Notes: generated by a model from the sequence alone, not told the origin. Positions 1 to 6,710 are shown, numbered from the stretch's first letter. The stretch: DNA of 15,451 nucleotides from JBKHJZ01 sp046537875 (GCA_046537875.1 JBKHJZ010000067.1:1-15451); one strand, 5' to 3'. A program made the numbers and translations.

Positions 1-20
1 GTGACGCCGCCGGTCGTCAC
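1..20 (-). CDS. Possible start of a further operon gene, cut by the window edge
   Basis: On the minus strand a GTG at 20..18 overlaps the TGA stop (19..17) of the SnoaL-like gene in a GTGA arrangement, the same coupling seen elsewhere in this window. A GAGG-like ribosome site lies a few bases upstream, inside the end of the SnoaL gene. Only six codons are visible (V-T-T-G-G-V), so no family can be assigned. Since the operon has a CoA-transferase A subunit but no B subunit in view, a B subunit is one natural candidate; this is inference. The start itself may be fortuitous. The six bases GTGACG and CGTCAC at the two ends of this stretch also form a small inverted repeat. Confidence 0.3.
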
Positions 21-490
21 CCGGCGGCCTCGCCGTCGAGCCAGGGGTAGCGGGCGGTGTCCTTCCCGGCGTAGTCGGGGTCGAGGTAGATGTAGACCCG
101 CTGGATCTTGAAGTCGCGGATCTCGAACACGTCGCACCAGCGGCCGGCCGCCCAGTCGGGCACGCCGGCGCGCCAGGGTCCGTCCTTGTGCACGCCGTGG
201 CTGGTGCCCTCGCACACGATCACGTCCGAGCCCGAGAACACCCAGTTGAACTCGGCGTAGTGGTGCTCGATGCTCTCGAGCGTCCCGCCGACGTCGCCGA
301 ACAGCTTGCCGATCTGCTCCTTGCCGGTGGCCACGCCCCACTTCGGGAAGTACACCTGCGCGTCGTCGGCGAACAGGTCGAGGATGCTGCCGCCGTCCGA
401 GGTCTGACCGCCCCGGTCGAACGCCTTCAGGTACTCGATCGCCACGCTCTTGCGCTGCTCGTCGGTCATGGTCTGGGTCGCGATGGCCAT
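17..490 (-). CDS. SnoaL-like / NTF2-fold small protein
   Basis: A 157-residue protein of the NTF2/SnoaL-like fold: an N-terminal helix pair (about residues 9-25, ending YLKAFDRGG), the LFADDAQVYFP strand-turn (39-49) typical of polyketide-cyclase/isomerase-like proteins, then alternating strands to RVYIYLDPDY (131-140). The start at 490 is chosen because AAGGAGGGGACC sits directly before this ATG; an in-frame upstream extension would be a His/Arg-rich low-complexity stretch. An alternative ATG at codon 8 also exists. Members of this fold are small cyclases, isomerases, dehydratases or ligand binders, and the sequence does not reveal which. It is last in a hydroquinone-cleavage operon, after a CoA-transferase subunit, so a role on a ring-cleavage intermediate is possible but unproven. 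Confidence 0.85.
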   Translation of the reverse strand: MAIATQTMTDEQRKSVAIEYLKAFDRGGQTSDGGSILDLFADDAQVYFPKWGVATGKEQIGKLFGDVGGTLESIEHHYAEFNWVFSGSDVIVCEGTSHGVHKDGPWRAGVPDWAAGRWCDVFEIRDFKIQRVYIYLDPDYAGKDTARYPWLDGEAAG

Positions 491-552
491 GGTCCCCTCC
501 TTGTGATGATGTGGTCGGTCATCGTGTGTTCGGTCATGGTGTGTTCGGTCAT
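466..552 (-). CDS. Possible 28-codon coupling ORF made of pentapeptide repeats
   Basis: A short reading frame begins at an ATG (552..550) overlapping the TGA stop of the CoA-transferase gene as ATGA. It reads MTEHT-MTEHT-MTDHI then IITRRGPWPSRPRP, and ends in a TGA (468..466) that overlaps an in-frame ATG (codon 8) of the SnoaL-like gene, again as ATGA. It covers the strong ribosome site of the SnoaL gene. It may be a leader that carries ribosomes from the CoA-transferase gene to the SnoaL gene, or just the by-product of a 15-bp repeat expansion. The protein itself matches nothing I recognise. Confidence 0.25.
   Translation of the reverse strand: MTEHTMTEHTMTDHIITRRGPWPSRPRP
508..552 (-). 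repeat. Three tandem copies of a 15-bp unit
   Basis: Three adjacent 15-bp copies fill most of the gap between the CoA-transferase stop and the SnoaL gene. On the minus strand the units are ATGACCGAACACACC, ATGACCGAACACACG and ATGACCGACCACATC, so two differ at one base and the third at three. Each supplies an ATG in one frame, different from the frames of both flanking genes. The same octamer ATGACCGA recurs at codon 8 of the SnoaL-like gene. Replication slippage is the simplest origin. Confidence 0.85.
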
Positions 553-1370
553 GACGTGCTCGGCACGAGGTCGAGCACGTGGTCACGCATCCACGCGAGG
601 AACGTCTCGCGGTCGCGGCTGATCCCGTCCCACGCGGCGTAGGCCGCGTTGTCGCGCACCGAGTAGCCGTGCGCGTAGCTCGGCGCCGCGCCGCCCGGCG
701 CCGGAGCCACCGCGGTCACCACCCAGGTGGGCAGCACCACGGCCCCCGGCCGCGGGTCGAGCTCGTCCACCACCTCCTCCACGGTCGCCAGCGACCGGTC
801 GGCGGCGAGCACCGCCTCCTTCTGGACGCCGGTGATGCCCCAGAGCTGCACGTTGCCGGCGCGGTCGGCACGCTGGGCGTGGATGATCGTCACGTCGGGC
901 CGCAGCGCCGACACCGCGGTCAGCACCTCGCCGGTGAACGGGCAGGTGATCGTGGCCACGTTGGCGGTGTGGTCGACGAGGTCGGTGCCCGCGTAGCCGC
1001 GCAGCACGGCGAACGGCAGCCCGGACGCGCCGGCCACGTAGCGGTTCGCCATGCCCGCGTGGCTGTGCTCCTCGAGCTCGAGCGGGTGCGGCCAGCCGTT
1101 CTCGACGGCGTCGCGGAAGCGGTGCAGCGAGCCCACGCCGGGGTTCCCGCCCCAGGAGAAGACCAGCTTGCGGGCGCAGCCCATGCCGATGAGCTGGTCG
1201 TAGACGATGTCGGGCGTCAACCGGACCAGGCTGAGGTCGCGGCGCCCCTGGCGGATGATCTCGTGCCCGGCGGCATGGGGGATGAGGTGGGTGAAGCCCT
1301 CGAGCGCCACCGTGTCGCCGTCGTGCACCAGGTCGGCGACCGCCGCCGCCAGGGTGGTGATCCTCGCCAC
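549..1370 (-). CDS. catI: 3-oxoadipate CoA-transferase, subunit A (CatI-like)
   Basis: A family I CoA-transferase alpha subunit of 273 residues. It closely follows my recollection of CatI from Pseudomonas knackmussii B13: GDTVALEGFTHLIP (18-31), AAGHEIIRQG (33-42), the segment through YDQLIG, GCARKL and FSWGGNPGVGSLHR (57-84), EEHSHA, YVAGASGLPFAVLR (111-124), CPFTGEVL and SYAHGY. CatIJ moves CoA from succinyl-CoA to 3-oxoadipate, the expected step after hydroquinone cleavage and maleylacetate reduction. In this family the catalytic glutamate is on the B subunit, which is not visible here. The GTG start at 1370 lies 2 bases after the aldehyde dehydrogenase stop; longer in-frame starts would run into that gene. 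A glutaconate- or IpdA-type substrate cannot be excluded, but the operon favours 3-oxoadipate. Confidence 0.85.
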   Translation of the reverse strand: MARITTLAAAVADLVHDGDTVALEGFTHLIPHAAGHEIIRQGRRDLSLVRLTPDIVYDQLIGMGCARKLVFSWGGNPGVGSLHRFRDAVENGWPHPLELEEHSHAGMANRYVAGASGLPFAVLRGYAGTDLVDHTANVATITCPFTGEVLTAVSALRPDVTIIHAQRADRAGNVQLWGITGVQKEAVLAADRSLATVEEVVDELDPRPGAVVLPTWVVTAVAPAPGGAAPSYAHGYSVRDNAAYAAWDGISRDRETFLAWMRDHVLDLVPSTS

Positions 1371-1372
1371 GG

Positions 1373-2848
1373 TCAGCCCCGGGGGTACCAGGCGGGGATC
1401 TGCGCATCGACGTTGACCCACACCGACTTGGGGTCGGTGTACCCGCGCATGGCCTCGAAGCCCATCTCGCGGCCGTAGCCCGACTCGCCGACGCCACCGA
1501 AGGGCGATCCGGGGGTCACCCGCTTGTAGCAGTTCACCCACACCATGCCCGAGCGGAAGGCGCCCGCCATCCGGTGGGCGCGGGAGAGGTCGCGGGTCCA
1601 GAGGCCGCCGCCGAGCCCGTAGTCGGTGCCGTTGGCGAGGGCGAGCGCCTCGTCGTCACCGGCGAAGGTCGACACGGTGACGAACGGGCCGAACACCTCC
1701 TCGCGGCAGACCCGGGCGGCGGGATCGGCCCGCACGACGGTGGGCAGCACGTAGCAGCCCGCCGACAGTGCGGGGTCGTCGGGGGCGGTGCCACCGCACA
1801 GCACCTCGCCACCCTCGTCGCGGGCCACCTTCACGTACGACAGGACCCGGTCGCGGTGCTCGGGCGAGGTGAGGGGGCCCATCTCGGTGCCCGGCGCGAG
1901 CGGGTCGCCCACACGGATCGAGCGGGCCAGCGCCAGGAACCGGTCGAGGAACTCGTCGGCCACCCGCTCGTGCAGCAGCAGGCGCGAGCCCGCGATGCAG
2001 GCCTGGCCCTGGTTGTGGAAGATCGCGAACGCCGATCCTGCCACCGCGGCGTCGAGGTCGGCGTCCTCGAAGATCACGTTGGCGCCCTTGCCGCCCAGCT
2101 CGAGCTGCAGCCGCTTCAGGTTGCCCGCCGACGCCTCGACGATCGAGCGGCCCGTGCGCGTCGACCCGGTGAAGCTCACCTTGCCGATGTCGGGGTGGGC
2201 GGCGATGCGGGCCCCGGCGTCGTGGCCGTACCCGGGCACGACGTTGACGACCCCGGGCGGGATCCCCACCTCGACCATCAGCTCGCACAGGCGCAGCGTC
2301 GACAGCGGCACGAGCTCCGACGGCTTCATCACCACCGTGTTGCCGGCGGCCAGGGCGGGACCGAGCTTCCAGCTCGTGAACATCAGGGGGAAGTTCCACG
2401 GCACGATCTGGCCGACCACCCCGAGGGGCTCGGGGCGCACGTAGTTGAGGAAGCCCGGGCTGTCGACCGGCACCACCGACCCCTCGAACTTGTCGGCCAT
2501 CCCCCCGAAGTAGCGGTAGGTGGCCGCCGTGCGGGGCACGTCGAGCAGGGTCGTGTCCTTCAGCGGGTGGCCGGTGTCGGTGGACTCCAGGTGGGCGAGC
2601 TCGTCCGCGTGGGCCTCGATGGCGTCGGCCAGCCGCAGCAGCAGCAGCCCCCGCTGGGACGCGGGCGTCGCCGCCCAGGCGGGAAACGCCCGCCGGGCGG
2701 CCTCGACCGCCCGGTCGACGTCCGCGGCGCGCGCCTCGGCCACCTCGGCGAGCAGCGATCCGTCGTGCGGGTTGCGGACCTCGACCGTGCCGCCCTCCGC
2801 GGGGTCGACGAACTCGCCGCCGATGAACAGGCGGTCCTGAACGGGCAT
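1373..2848 (-). CDS. pnpE: Aldehyde dehydrogenase, probable 4-hydroxymuconic semialdehyde dehydrogenase
   Basis: A full-length NAD(P)-dependent aldehyde dehydrogenase of 491 residues. Visible landmarks are VPWNFPL with oxyanion Asn152, the cofactor Lys175 in VMKPSE, FTGS at 226-229, the general base Glu250 in LELGGKGANVIFED, catalytic Cys284 in HNQGQACIAGSR, and EEVFGP at 383-388. The family alone does not fix the substrate. Position does: it follows the two hydroquinone dioxygenase subunits, where PnpE-type enzymes oxidise 4-hydroxymuconic semialdehyde to maleylacetate. The ATG at 2848 begins 8 bases after the dioxygenase large-subunit stop, with GAGCGG just before it, and gives the usual family N-terminus (DRLFIGGEFV); the longer upstream reading would overlap the previous gene. 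The function assignment rests partly on context. Confidence 0.88.
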   Translation of the reverse strand: MPVQDRLFIGGEFVDPAEGGTVEVRNPHDGSLLAEVAEARAADVDRAVEAARRAFPAWAATPASQRGLLLLRLADAIEAHADELAHLESTDTGHPLKDTTLLDVPRTAATYRYFGGMADKFEGSVVPVDSPGFLNYVRPEPLGVVGQIVPWNFPLMFTSWKLGPALAAGNTVVMKPSELVPLSTLRLCELMVEVGIPPGVVNVVPGYGHDAGARIAAHPDIGKVSFTGSTRTGRSIVEASAGNLKRLQLELGGKGANVIFEDADLDAAVAGSAFAIFHNQGQACIAGSRLLLHERVADEFLDRFLALARSIRVGDPLAPGTEMGPLTSPEHRDRVLSYVKVARDEGGEVLCGGTAPDDPALSAGCYVLPTVVRADPAARVCREEVFGPFVTVSTFAGDDEALALANGTDYGLGGGLWTRDLSRAHRMAGAFRSGMVWVNCYKRVTPGSPFGGVGESGYGREMGFEAMRGYTDPKSVWVNVDAQIPAWYPRG

Positions 2849-2856
2849 GCGACCGC

Positions 2857-3840
2857 TCAGAACTCGATCGGGTTCTTCGGGGCCTTGCCCTCGGCGATGA
2901 GCTCGGGCAGCGCCGGCGAGCCGTTCTCCCACACCAGCAGCATCGCCCGCTTGGGCGAGTAGCCCTGGTGGCGGATGTCGGCGGGCATGGCGGCCACGTC
3001 GCCCGGCTTCATCACCACGTTGGCGCGGGGCTCACCGGTCTCGCGGTCCTCGACCTTCCAGTGGATCTCGTCGGAGAGCTGGACGAACCACTCCACCCGG
3101 TCGTTGCCGTGGATGATCGGGAGGATGAACTCCTCGGTGGTGGGGCAGTACAGGCTGTCCTTGCACACCGAGACCACCGACGGGTTCCAGGTGACGTCGC
3201 TGCGCGAGAGGTAGGCGAACAGGTTGAACGCCGCGACCTCGTTCTCGTAGCCCTCCTCGGCCTCGACCTCCGGCTCGTCCTGGGAGACGTCGGCGAACAT
3301 CCGGTTGACCGGGTAGCCGTTCTCGTCGGAGCGCAGGGGTTCGTCGCCCGGCACGCCGACCATCCGGCTGGCGGTCACCCGGGTGCGGGTGATCGCCGCG
3401 AGGTTGTCGCCCCGCTTCTCGCCGAAGGGCGACCCGGTCTCCTGCGGCGCGGCGAACGGGTCGTAGCCGTCGACGGTCCAGTCGGCCAGCATCTCCTTGA
3501 AGGTCCCGATGATCTCGTCGTGCGGGAAGTTCTCCTGGTGGTCGAGCTCGGCCTTGCGGTAGGCGTCGTTGTAGCGACCGGCGAACAGGTCGACGTTCCC
3601 GTAGTGGTTCATCGTCCCGATCACCGAGTCGAAGTTCACGATGCCGTAGAAGAAGTTCCAGGCCACGTCGCGCATGAGGGCCTTGAGGAACGCCTCCACC
3701 GACATGACGTGCCGGCCGGTGGGCCACTCGATGTGCGCGAAGTGCTCGTCTCGGCTGAAGGTGAAGCCTCCGAGGCGGAAGGTCCGGTAGCCGTGCTCGT
3801 TCCGCTCGGTGGCCTCGGCGCGCGTTGCGGTGTCGGTCAT
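2857..3840 (-). CDS. pnpD: Hydroquinone 1,2-dioxygenase, large subunit
   Basis: A 327-residue protein matching the large, iron-binding subunit of two-component hydroquinone dioxygenases (PnpD, HapD, HqdB). These open the ring of hydroquinone to 4-hydroxymuconic semialdehyde with Fe(II) and O2, as cytoplasmic heterotetramers. The motif H244-G-N246-D-R-V-E250 (IIHGNDRVEW) followed by H291 (DIRHQGYSP) reproduces the spacing of the ligands I recall for PnpD (His256, Asn258, Glu262 and His303): the first and last residues are 47 apart in both. A cupin-like barrel spans roughly 220-305. The ATG at 3840 has GGGAGG upstream. It starts 19 bases after the small-subunit stop and ends 8 bases before the aldehyde dehydrogenase. 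All key residues are present, so an active enzyme is expected. Confidence 0.92.
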   Translation of the reverse strand: MTDTATRAEATERNEHGYRTFRLGGFTFSRDEHFAHIEWPTGRHVMSVEAFLKALMRDVAWNFFYGIVNFDSVIGTMNHYGNVDLFAGRYNDAYRKAELDHQENFPHDEIIGTFKEMLADWTVDGYDPFAAPQETGSPFGEKRGDNLAAITRTRVTASRMVGVPGDEPLRSDENGYPVNRMFADVSQDEPEVEAEEGYENEVAAFNLFAYLSRSDVTWNPSVVSVCKDSLYCPTTEEFILPIIHGNDRVEWFVQLSDEIHWKVEDRETGEPRANVVMKPGDVAAMPADIRHQGYSPKRAMLLVWENGSPALPELIAEGKAPKNPIEF

Positions 3841-3859
3841 CGCTGGTGCCTCCCGGGAA

Positions 3860-4357
3860 TCAGGCGGTCTGGCAGATCTCGGACCACCGGTAGACGGTGT
3901 CCGGGCCGTCGATGGTCTGGAGCAGGATCACGCTCGGCCGCGACGCGACGAACCGGTAGCAGCGGCCGGCGGGGAGCAGGGTCATGTGGCCGCGCCGGGC
4001 CGTGACCCGGCCCATCCGGCGGCCGCCGGGCTCGCCGTCGACGGCCACCGACCCCGAGCTGTCGGGATCGACGAGCTGCCCGTCCGGGTCGAGCAGCTCG
4101 ATGACCACCTCGCCGTCGACGACGAGGGCGAACTCGTCGTGCGGGGTGGCCCGCCACTCCGAGGTGCCCTCGGCGCGGATCACCTCGAGCACGTACTCCA
4201 TGTTCTTGGCGACCGCCACCTTCTCCCAGGGCCGGGCGTTGCTCGCGACCTCGAACATGTTGGAGAAGGCGTAGTTCCTGGGGTCGTCGTTGATCGGCTC
4301 GACACCACCCTTGTCGTAGCTGTCGAGCGATCCGAAAGCAGTCGTGTAGGTCGCCAT
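3860..4357 (-). CDS. pnpC: Hydroquinone 1,2-dioxygenase, small subunit
   Basis: A 165-residue protein corresponding to the small subunit (PnpC/HapC/HqdA) of Fe(II) hydroquinone dioxygenase, a second cupin-like chain that pairs with the large subunit. Recognisable parts are the start FGSLDSYDKGGVEPINDDPRNYAFSNMFEV read in two pieces (residues 8-24 and 25-37), the HDEFALVVDGEVVIELL strand block (73-89) and RRGHMTLLPAGRCYRF (121-136). The length agrees with the small subunits I know, about 160-180 residues. The ATG at 4357 is preferred over upstream in-frame starts because the extra 41 residues would be a Cys/Arg-rich run of unlike composition, and the MATYTTAFGSLD start fits the family. It is the first gene of the minus-strand operon, facing the IclR gene across a 116-bp control region. 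Confidence 0.9.
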   Translation of the reverse strand: MATYTTAFGSLDSYDKGGVEPINDDPRNYAFSNMFEVASNARPWEKVAVAKNMEYVLEVIRAEGTSEWRATPHDEFALVVDGEVVIELLDPDGQLVDPDSSGSVAVDGEPGGRRMGRVTARRGHMTLLPAGRCYRFVASRPSVILLQTIDGPDTVYRWSEICQTA

Positions 4358-4391
4358 GCTGCCCCCGTTCGGTGTGGCTTCCCCCATGGGC

Positions 4392-4438
4392 GAATGTACG
4401 CCTCTTGCTGTACGCATTCCGCACGCACGTTCGCATTG
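4392..4438. promoter_or_regulatory. Candidate three-box operator for the IclR-type regulator
   Basis: Between the divergent dioxygenase and IclR genes are three related 10-bp elements. GTACGCATTC (4410-4419) and GTTCGCATTG (4429-4438) are direct repeats matching at 8 of 10 positions. GAATGTACGC (4392-4401) is an inverted, weaker copy, with GAATG/CATTC as the clear dyad arms. An inverted pair plus one direct copy is the layout described for PobR and PcaU of the IclR family in Acinetobacter, whose relative is encoded next door. Binding has not been shown. Confidence 0.5.
4393..4398 (-). promoter_or_regulatory. Possible -10 box of the dioxygenase operon
   Basis: Read on the minus strand, this hexamer is TACATT and would place a start site about 30 bases before the PnpC-like ATG. 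No good -35 hexamer lies 16-18 bases upstream; that space is filled by the putative regulator boxes. This fits an activator-dependent promoter but is weak evidence by itself. Confidence 0.3.
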
Positions 4439-4465
4439 AGAACAGACGCGACTGTCGCGTAGGAT
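4436..4465 (+). promoter_or_regulatory. Sigma-70-type promoter of the IclR gene, probably leaderless
   Basis: TTGAGA (4436-4441) and TAGGAT (4460-4465) are separated by 18 bases. The -10 box ends 8 bases before the ATG at 4474, so transcription would start at or within about 2 bases of the initiation codon. That implies a leaderless mRNA, which is common in actinobacteria. The -35 box overlaps the third putative regulator box, which suggests autoregulation. Confidence 0.5.
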
Positions 4466-4473
4466 GGGACGCC

Positions 4474-5232
4474 ATGTCAAGGCCGGACTTCGTGCAGTCG
4501 CTGGAGCGGGGCCTGAGCGTCATCCGCTGCTTCGACGCCGAGCACCCACAGCTCACCCTGGCAGAGGTGGCGAAGCGGACCGGGCTCACGCGCGCCACCG
4601 CCCGCCGCCTCCTGCTCACGCTGGACGAGCTCGGCTACGTCACGTCGACCGGCCGCCGGTTCTCCCTGACCCCGCAGGTGCTCGACATCGGCTACGCCTA
4701 CCTGTCGTCGCTCAACGTGCAGCAGATCGCGCAGCCGTACCTCGAGGCCCTGTCGGAGCGGGTGAACGAGTCGGTGTCGGTGACCGTGCTCGACGGTGCC
4801 GACATCATCTACGTGGCCCGCGTCCCCACCAAGCGGATCATGACCATCTCGCTCGGACTCGGCAGCCGGCTCCCGGCACACTGCACGTCGATGGGACGGG
4901 TGCTGCTCGCCGAGCTGACCCCGGACGAGCTCCACGACGTCGTCCCCGAGCGCCTCGAGGCCCACACCGACCGCACGATCCGCACCCGCGACGAGCTCGA
5001 GCGGGTGCTCGCCACCGTGCGGTCGCGGGGGTGGGCGCTGGTCGACGAGGAGCTCGAGCTGGGTGTCCGGTCGGTCGCCGCCCCGCTCCGCAACGCCTCC
5101 GGCCGGGCCGTGGCCGCCATGAACGTGTCGACCCACGCCGGGCGGACCACGGTGGAGGAGATCTACGACAAGATCCTCCCGGAGGTGCTGACCACGGCGG
5201 GCGAGATCAGCAGCGCCCTCGCCAAGCAGTGA
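4474..5232 (+). CDS. IclR-family regulator, PcaR/PobR-like
   Basis: A 252-residue IclR-type regulator. The N-terminal winged helix-turn-helix (about 6-66) begins FVQSLERGLSVIRCFDAE and contains LTLAEVAKRTGLTRATARR, typical of the PcaR/PobR/PcaU branch that controls beta-ketoadipate pathway genes. The effector-binding domain (about 75-250) shows LPAHCTSMGRVLLA (133-146) and the E-L-x-x-G-x-R-S-V-A-A-P pattern (194-204). The ATG at 4474 gives the canonical N-terminus; the upstream in-frame extension would cross the promoter. It is divergent from the dioxygenase operon, which it most likely activates, or represses, in response to an aromatic acid or pathway intermediate such as 3-oxoadipate; the ligand is inference. 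Its stop overlaps the next gene's start (GTGA). Confidence 0.92.
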   Translation: MSRPDFVQSLERGLSVIRCFDAEHPQLTLAEVAKRTGLTRATARRLLLTLDELGYVTSTGRRFSLTPQVLDIGYAYLSSLNVQQIAQPYLEALSERVNESVSVTVLDGADIIYVARVPTKRIMTISLGLGSRLPAHCTSMGRVLLAELTPDELHDVVPERLEAHTDRTIRTRDELERVLATVRSRGWALVDEELELGVRSVAAPLRNASGRAVAAMNVSTHAGRTTVEEIYDKILPEVLTTAGEISSALAKQ

Positions 5233-6650
5233 CCGGCCGCCCGTCGCCCGCCGAGCAGCGCGCCCTGCAGCTGGTCGGCGCCGCGACCTGGCGCCGGGTG
5301 CAGCTGCTCGGGGGCCAGCTGCGGGCCGCAGGCGTCGACGTGGGCCTGTCCGACCTGCTCGACGCCGCCGAGGCCCTGCGCCACGTCCGGCTCGGCGACC
5401 GCAGCGAGCTGCGCATGGCGCTGCGCTGCGTCCTGGTGCGGCACGCCCACCACGAGGCCACCTTCGACGCCGCCTTCGACCGCTGCTTCCCGGTGCGGCT
5501 TGCCCTGCGCCCGGCCGGCGCCGATGCGGACGACCAGGGGGCCACCGGGGACCCCGGCGCCGCACGGAACGGGCACGAGGCGCCGGACGACACCGACCTG
5601 GCCCACCGGCTCCGCGAGATCGAGCACGGCTCCGAGCACGAGCTGCGCATCCTCGCCGAGGAGGCCGTCGACGAGCACGGCGGCTTCGACGAGGGCGTCC
5701 GGACCGAGCGGTACCACGTCTACCGGGTGCTCCGGGCCATCGACCTGGCCCACCTGCTCCAGGACGCCATCCGCCGGGCACGCGAGCGGGGCGAGGAGGT
5801 GTCACGGGAGGAGCTGGCCGCCCGGATCGAGGAGCTGCGGCGGCTCGTCACCGAGCAGGTGCGCGCCCGGCTCTCCCACGAGGTGATCCCGGCGGCCGAG
5901 GGCCGGCCCGCCGCCCCGTTCGACGTGGAGATCGCCCGGGCGAGCGCAGCCCAGCTCGAGGAGATGCGGGTGGCCATCCGCCCCCTGGCCCGGCGCCTCG
6001 CGGCGCGCCTGCGCCGCCGCCGCCAGAGCCTCCGCTCCGGGCGGGCCGACATGCGCCGCACCGTGCGGCGCTCGATCGCCACCGGCGGCGTGCCGTTCGA
6101 CGTCGCCTACCGGCGCCCCCGGGCCCACAAGCCCGAGGTGTTCTCGCTGTGCGACGTGTCGGGCTCGGTCGCCGACTTCGCCGGCTTCACCCTCACGCTG
6201 GTGTCGGCGCTCGCCGACGAGCTGGCCGACACCCGTTCGTTCGCCTTCGTGGACGCGATCGACGAGATCACCCGCCTGGTCGAGGAGAGCCCGGCCGCCG
6301 TGGAGCCGTGGCAGCTCATGCAGCACGGGCGGGTGATCGGGGCCGACGGCCACTCCGACTACGGCGCGGCGCTGACCGGCTTCTGGGAGCGCTACGGGCA
6401 ACCGGGCCTGAGCGACCGGTCGACGGTGATCATCACCGGGGACGCCCGGACCAACTACCGGCCGCACGGCGCCGGGACCCTGGCCCAGATCGCCCGGCGC
6501 AGCCGCGCCGTGTACTGGCTCAACCCCGAGCCGCGCGCCGAGTGGAACACGACCGACTCGATGATCCGCGCCTACGCCCCGCACTGCACCGAGGTCTTCG
6601 AGGTGCGGACCGTCCGCCAGCTGGTGGACGCCGTCGAGCGCATCCTGTGA
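5229..6650 (+). CDS. CoxE-type von Willebrand factor A domain protein
   Basis: A 473-residue protein with a charged, largely helical N-terminal two-thirds and a C-terminal VWA domain of the CoxE kind. The metal-ion-dependent adhesion site reads C-D309-V-S311-G-S313 in FSLCDVSGSVADF, with a likely third loop GADGHSDYG (371-379) and TGDARTN (403-409). An Arg-rich stretch (251-282) precedes the domain. CoxE-like proteins usually work with a MoxR/CoxD AAA+ ATPase in maturation or metal insertion of enzymes such as CO dehydrogenase; no such ATPase is in this window. The GTG at 5229 overlaps the IclR stop (GTGA), which supports co-transcription and coupling; no clear Shine-Dalgarno is visible. What it acts on here is unknown; one speculative client is the adjacent iron dioxygenase. 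Confidence 0.85.
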   Translation: MTGRPSPAEQRALQLVGAATWRRVQLLGGQLRAAGVDVGLSDLLDAAEALRHVRLGDRSELRMALRCVLVRHAHHEATFDAAFDRCFPVRLALRPAGADADDQGATGDPGAARNGHEAPDDTDLAHRLREIEHGSEHELRILAEEAVDEHGGFDEGVRTERYHVYRVLRAIDLAHLLQDAIRRARERGEEVSREELAARIEELRRLVTEQVRARLSHEVIPAAEGRPAAPFDVEIARASAAQLEEMRVAIRPLARRLAARLRRRRQSLRSGRADMRRTVRRSIATGGVPFDVAYRRPRAHKPEVFSLCDVSGSVADFAGFTLTLVSALADELADTRSFAFVDAIDEITRLVEESPAAVEPWQLMQHGRVIGADGHSDYGAALTGFWERYGQPGLSDRSTVIITGDARTNYRPHGAGTLAQIARRSRAVYWLNPEPRAEWNTTDSMIRAYAPHCTEVFEVRTVRQLVDAVERIL

Positions 6651-6668
6651 CCTGAGCCTCCGGGCCAA

Positions 6669-6710
6669 CTGGCAGCGCCCACTTCGCCCACCACCAACCA
6701 CCGCTGCCAG
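6669..6710. repeat. 9-bp inverted repeat after the VWA gene
   Basis: CTGGCAGCG (6669-6677) and CGCTGCCAG (6702-6710) are perfect inverted copies separated by 24 bases of C-rich sequence. The position, 19 bases after the VWA stop, would suit a terminator stem, but no T-run follows and the loop is long. It could equally be a spaced operator. Confidence 0.45.

Noticed and set aside
508..552. CRISPR-like or attachment-site repeat
   Set aside because: The three 15-bp copies are directly adjacent without spacers and sit in an operon gap; simple tandem duplication explains them.
1574..2962. A 462-codon plus-strand open frame opposite the aldehyde dehydrogenase
   Set aside because: Shadow of the aldehyde dehydrogenase; it has no ribosome site or domain and its composition is typical of antisense GC-rich frames.
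4464..5228. A longer VWA protein starting within the IclR gene
   Set aside because: The extra 255 residues are Arg/Ala/Gly-rich and out of frame with the clear IclR protein; the GTG at 5229 gives the GTGA overlap.
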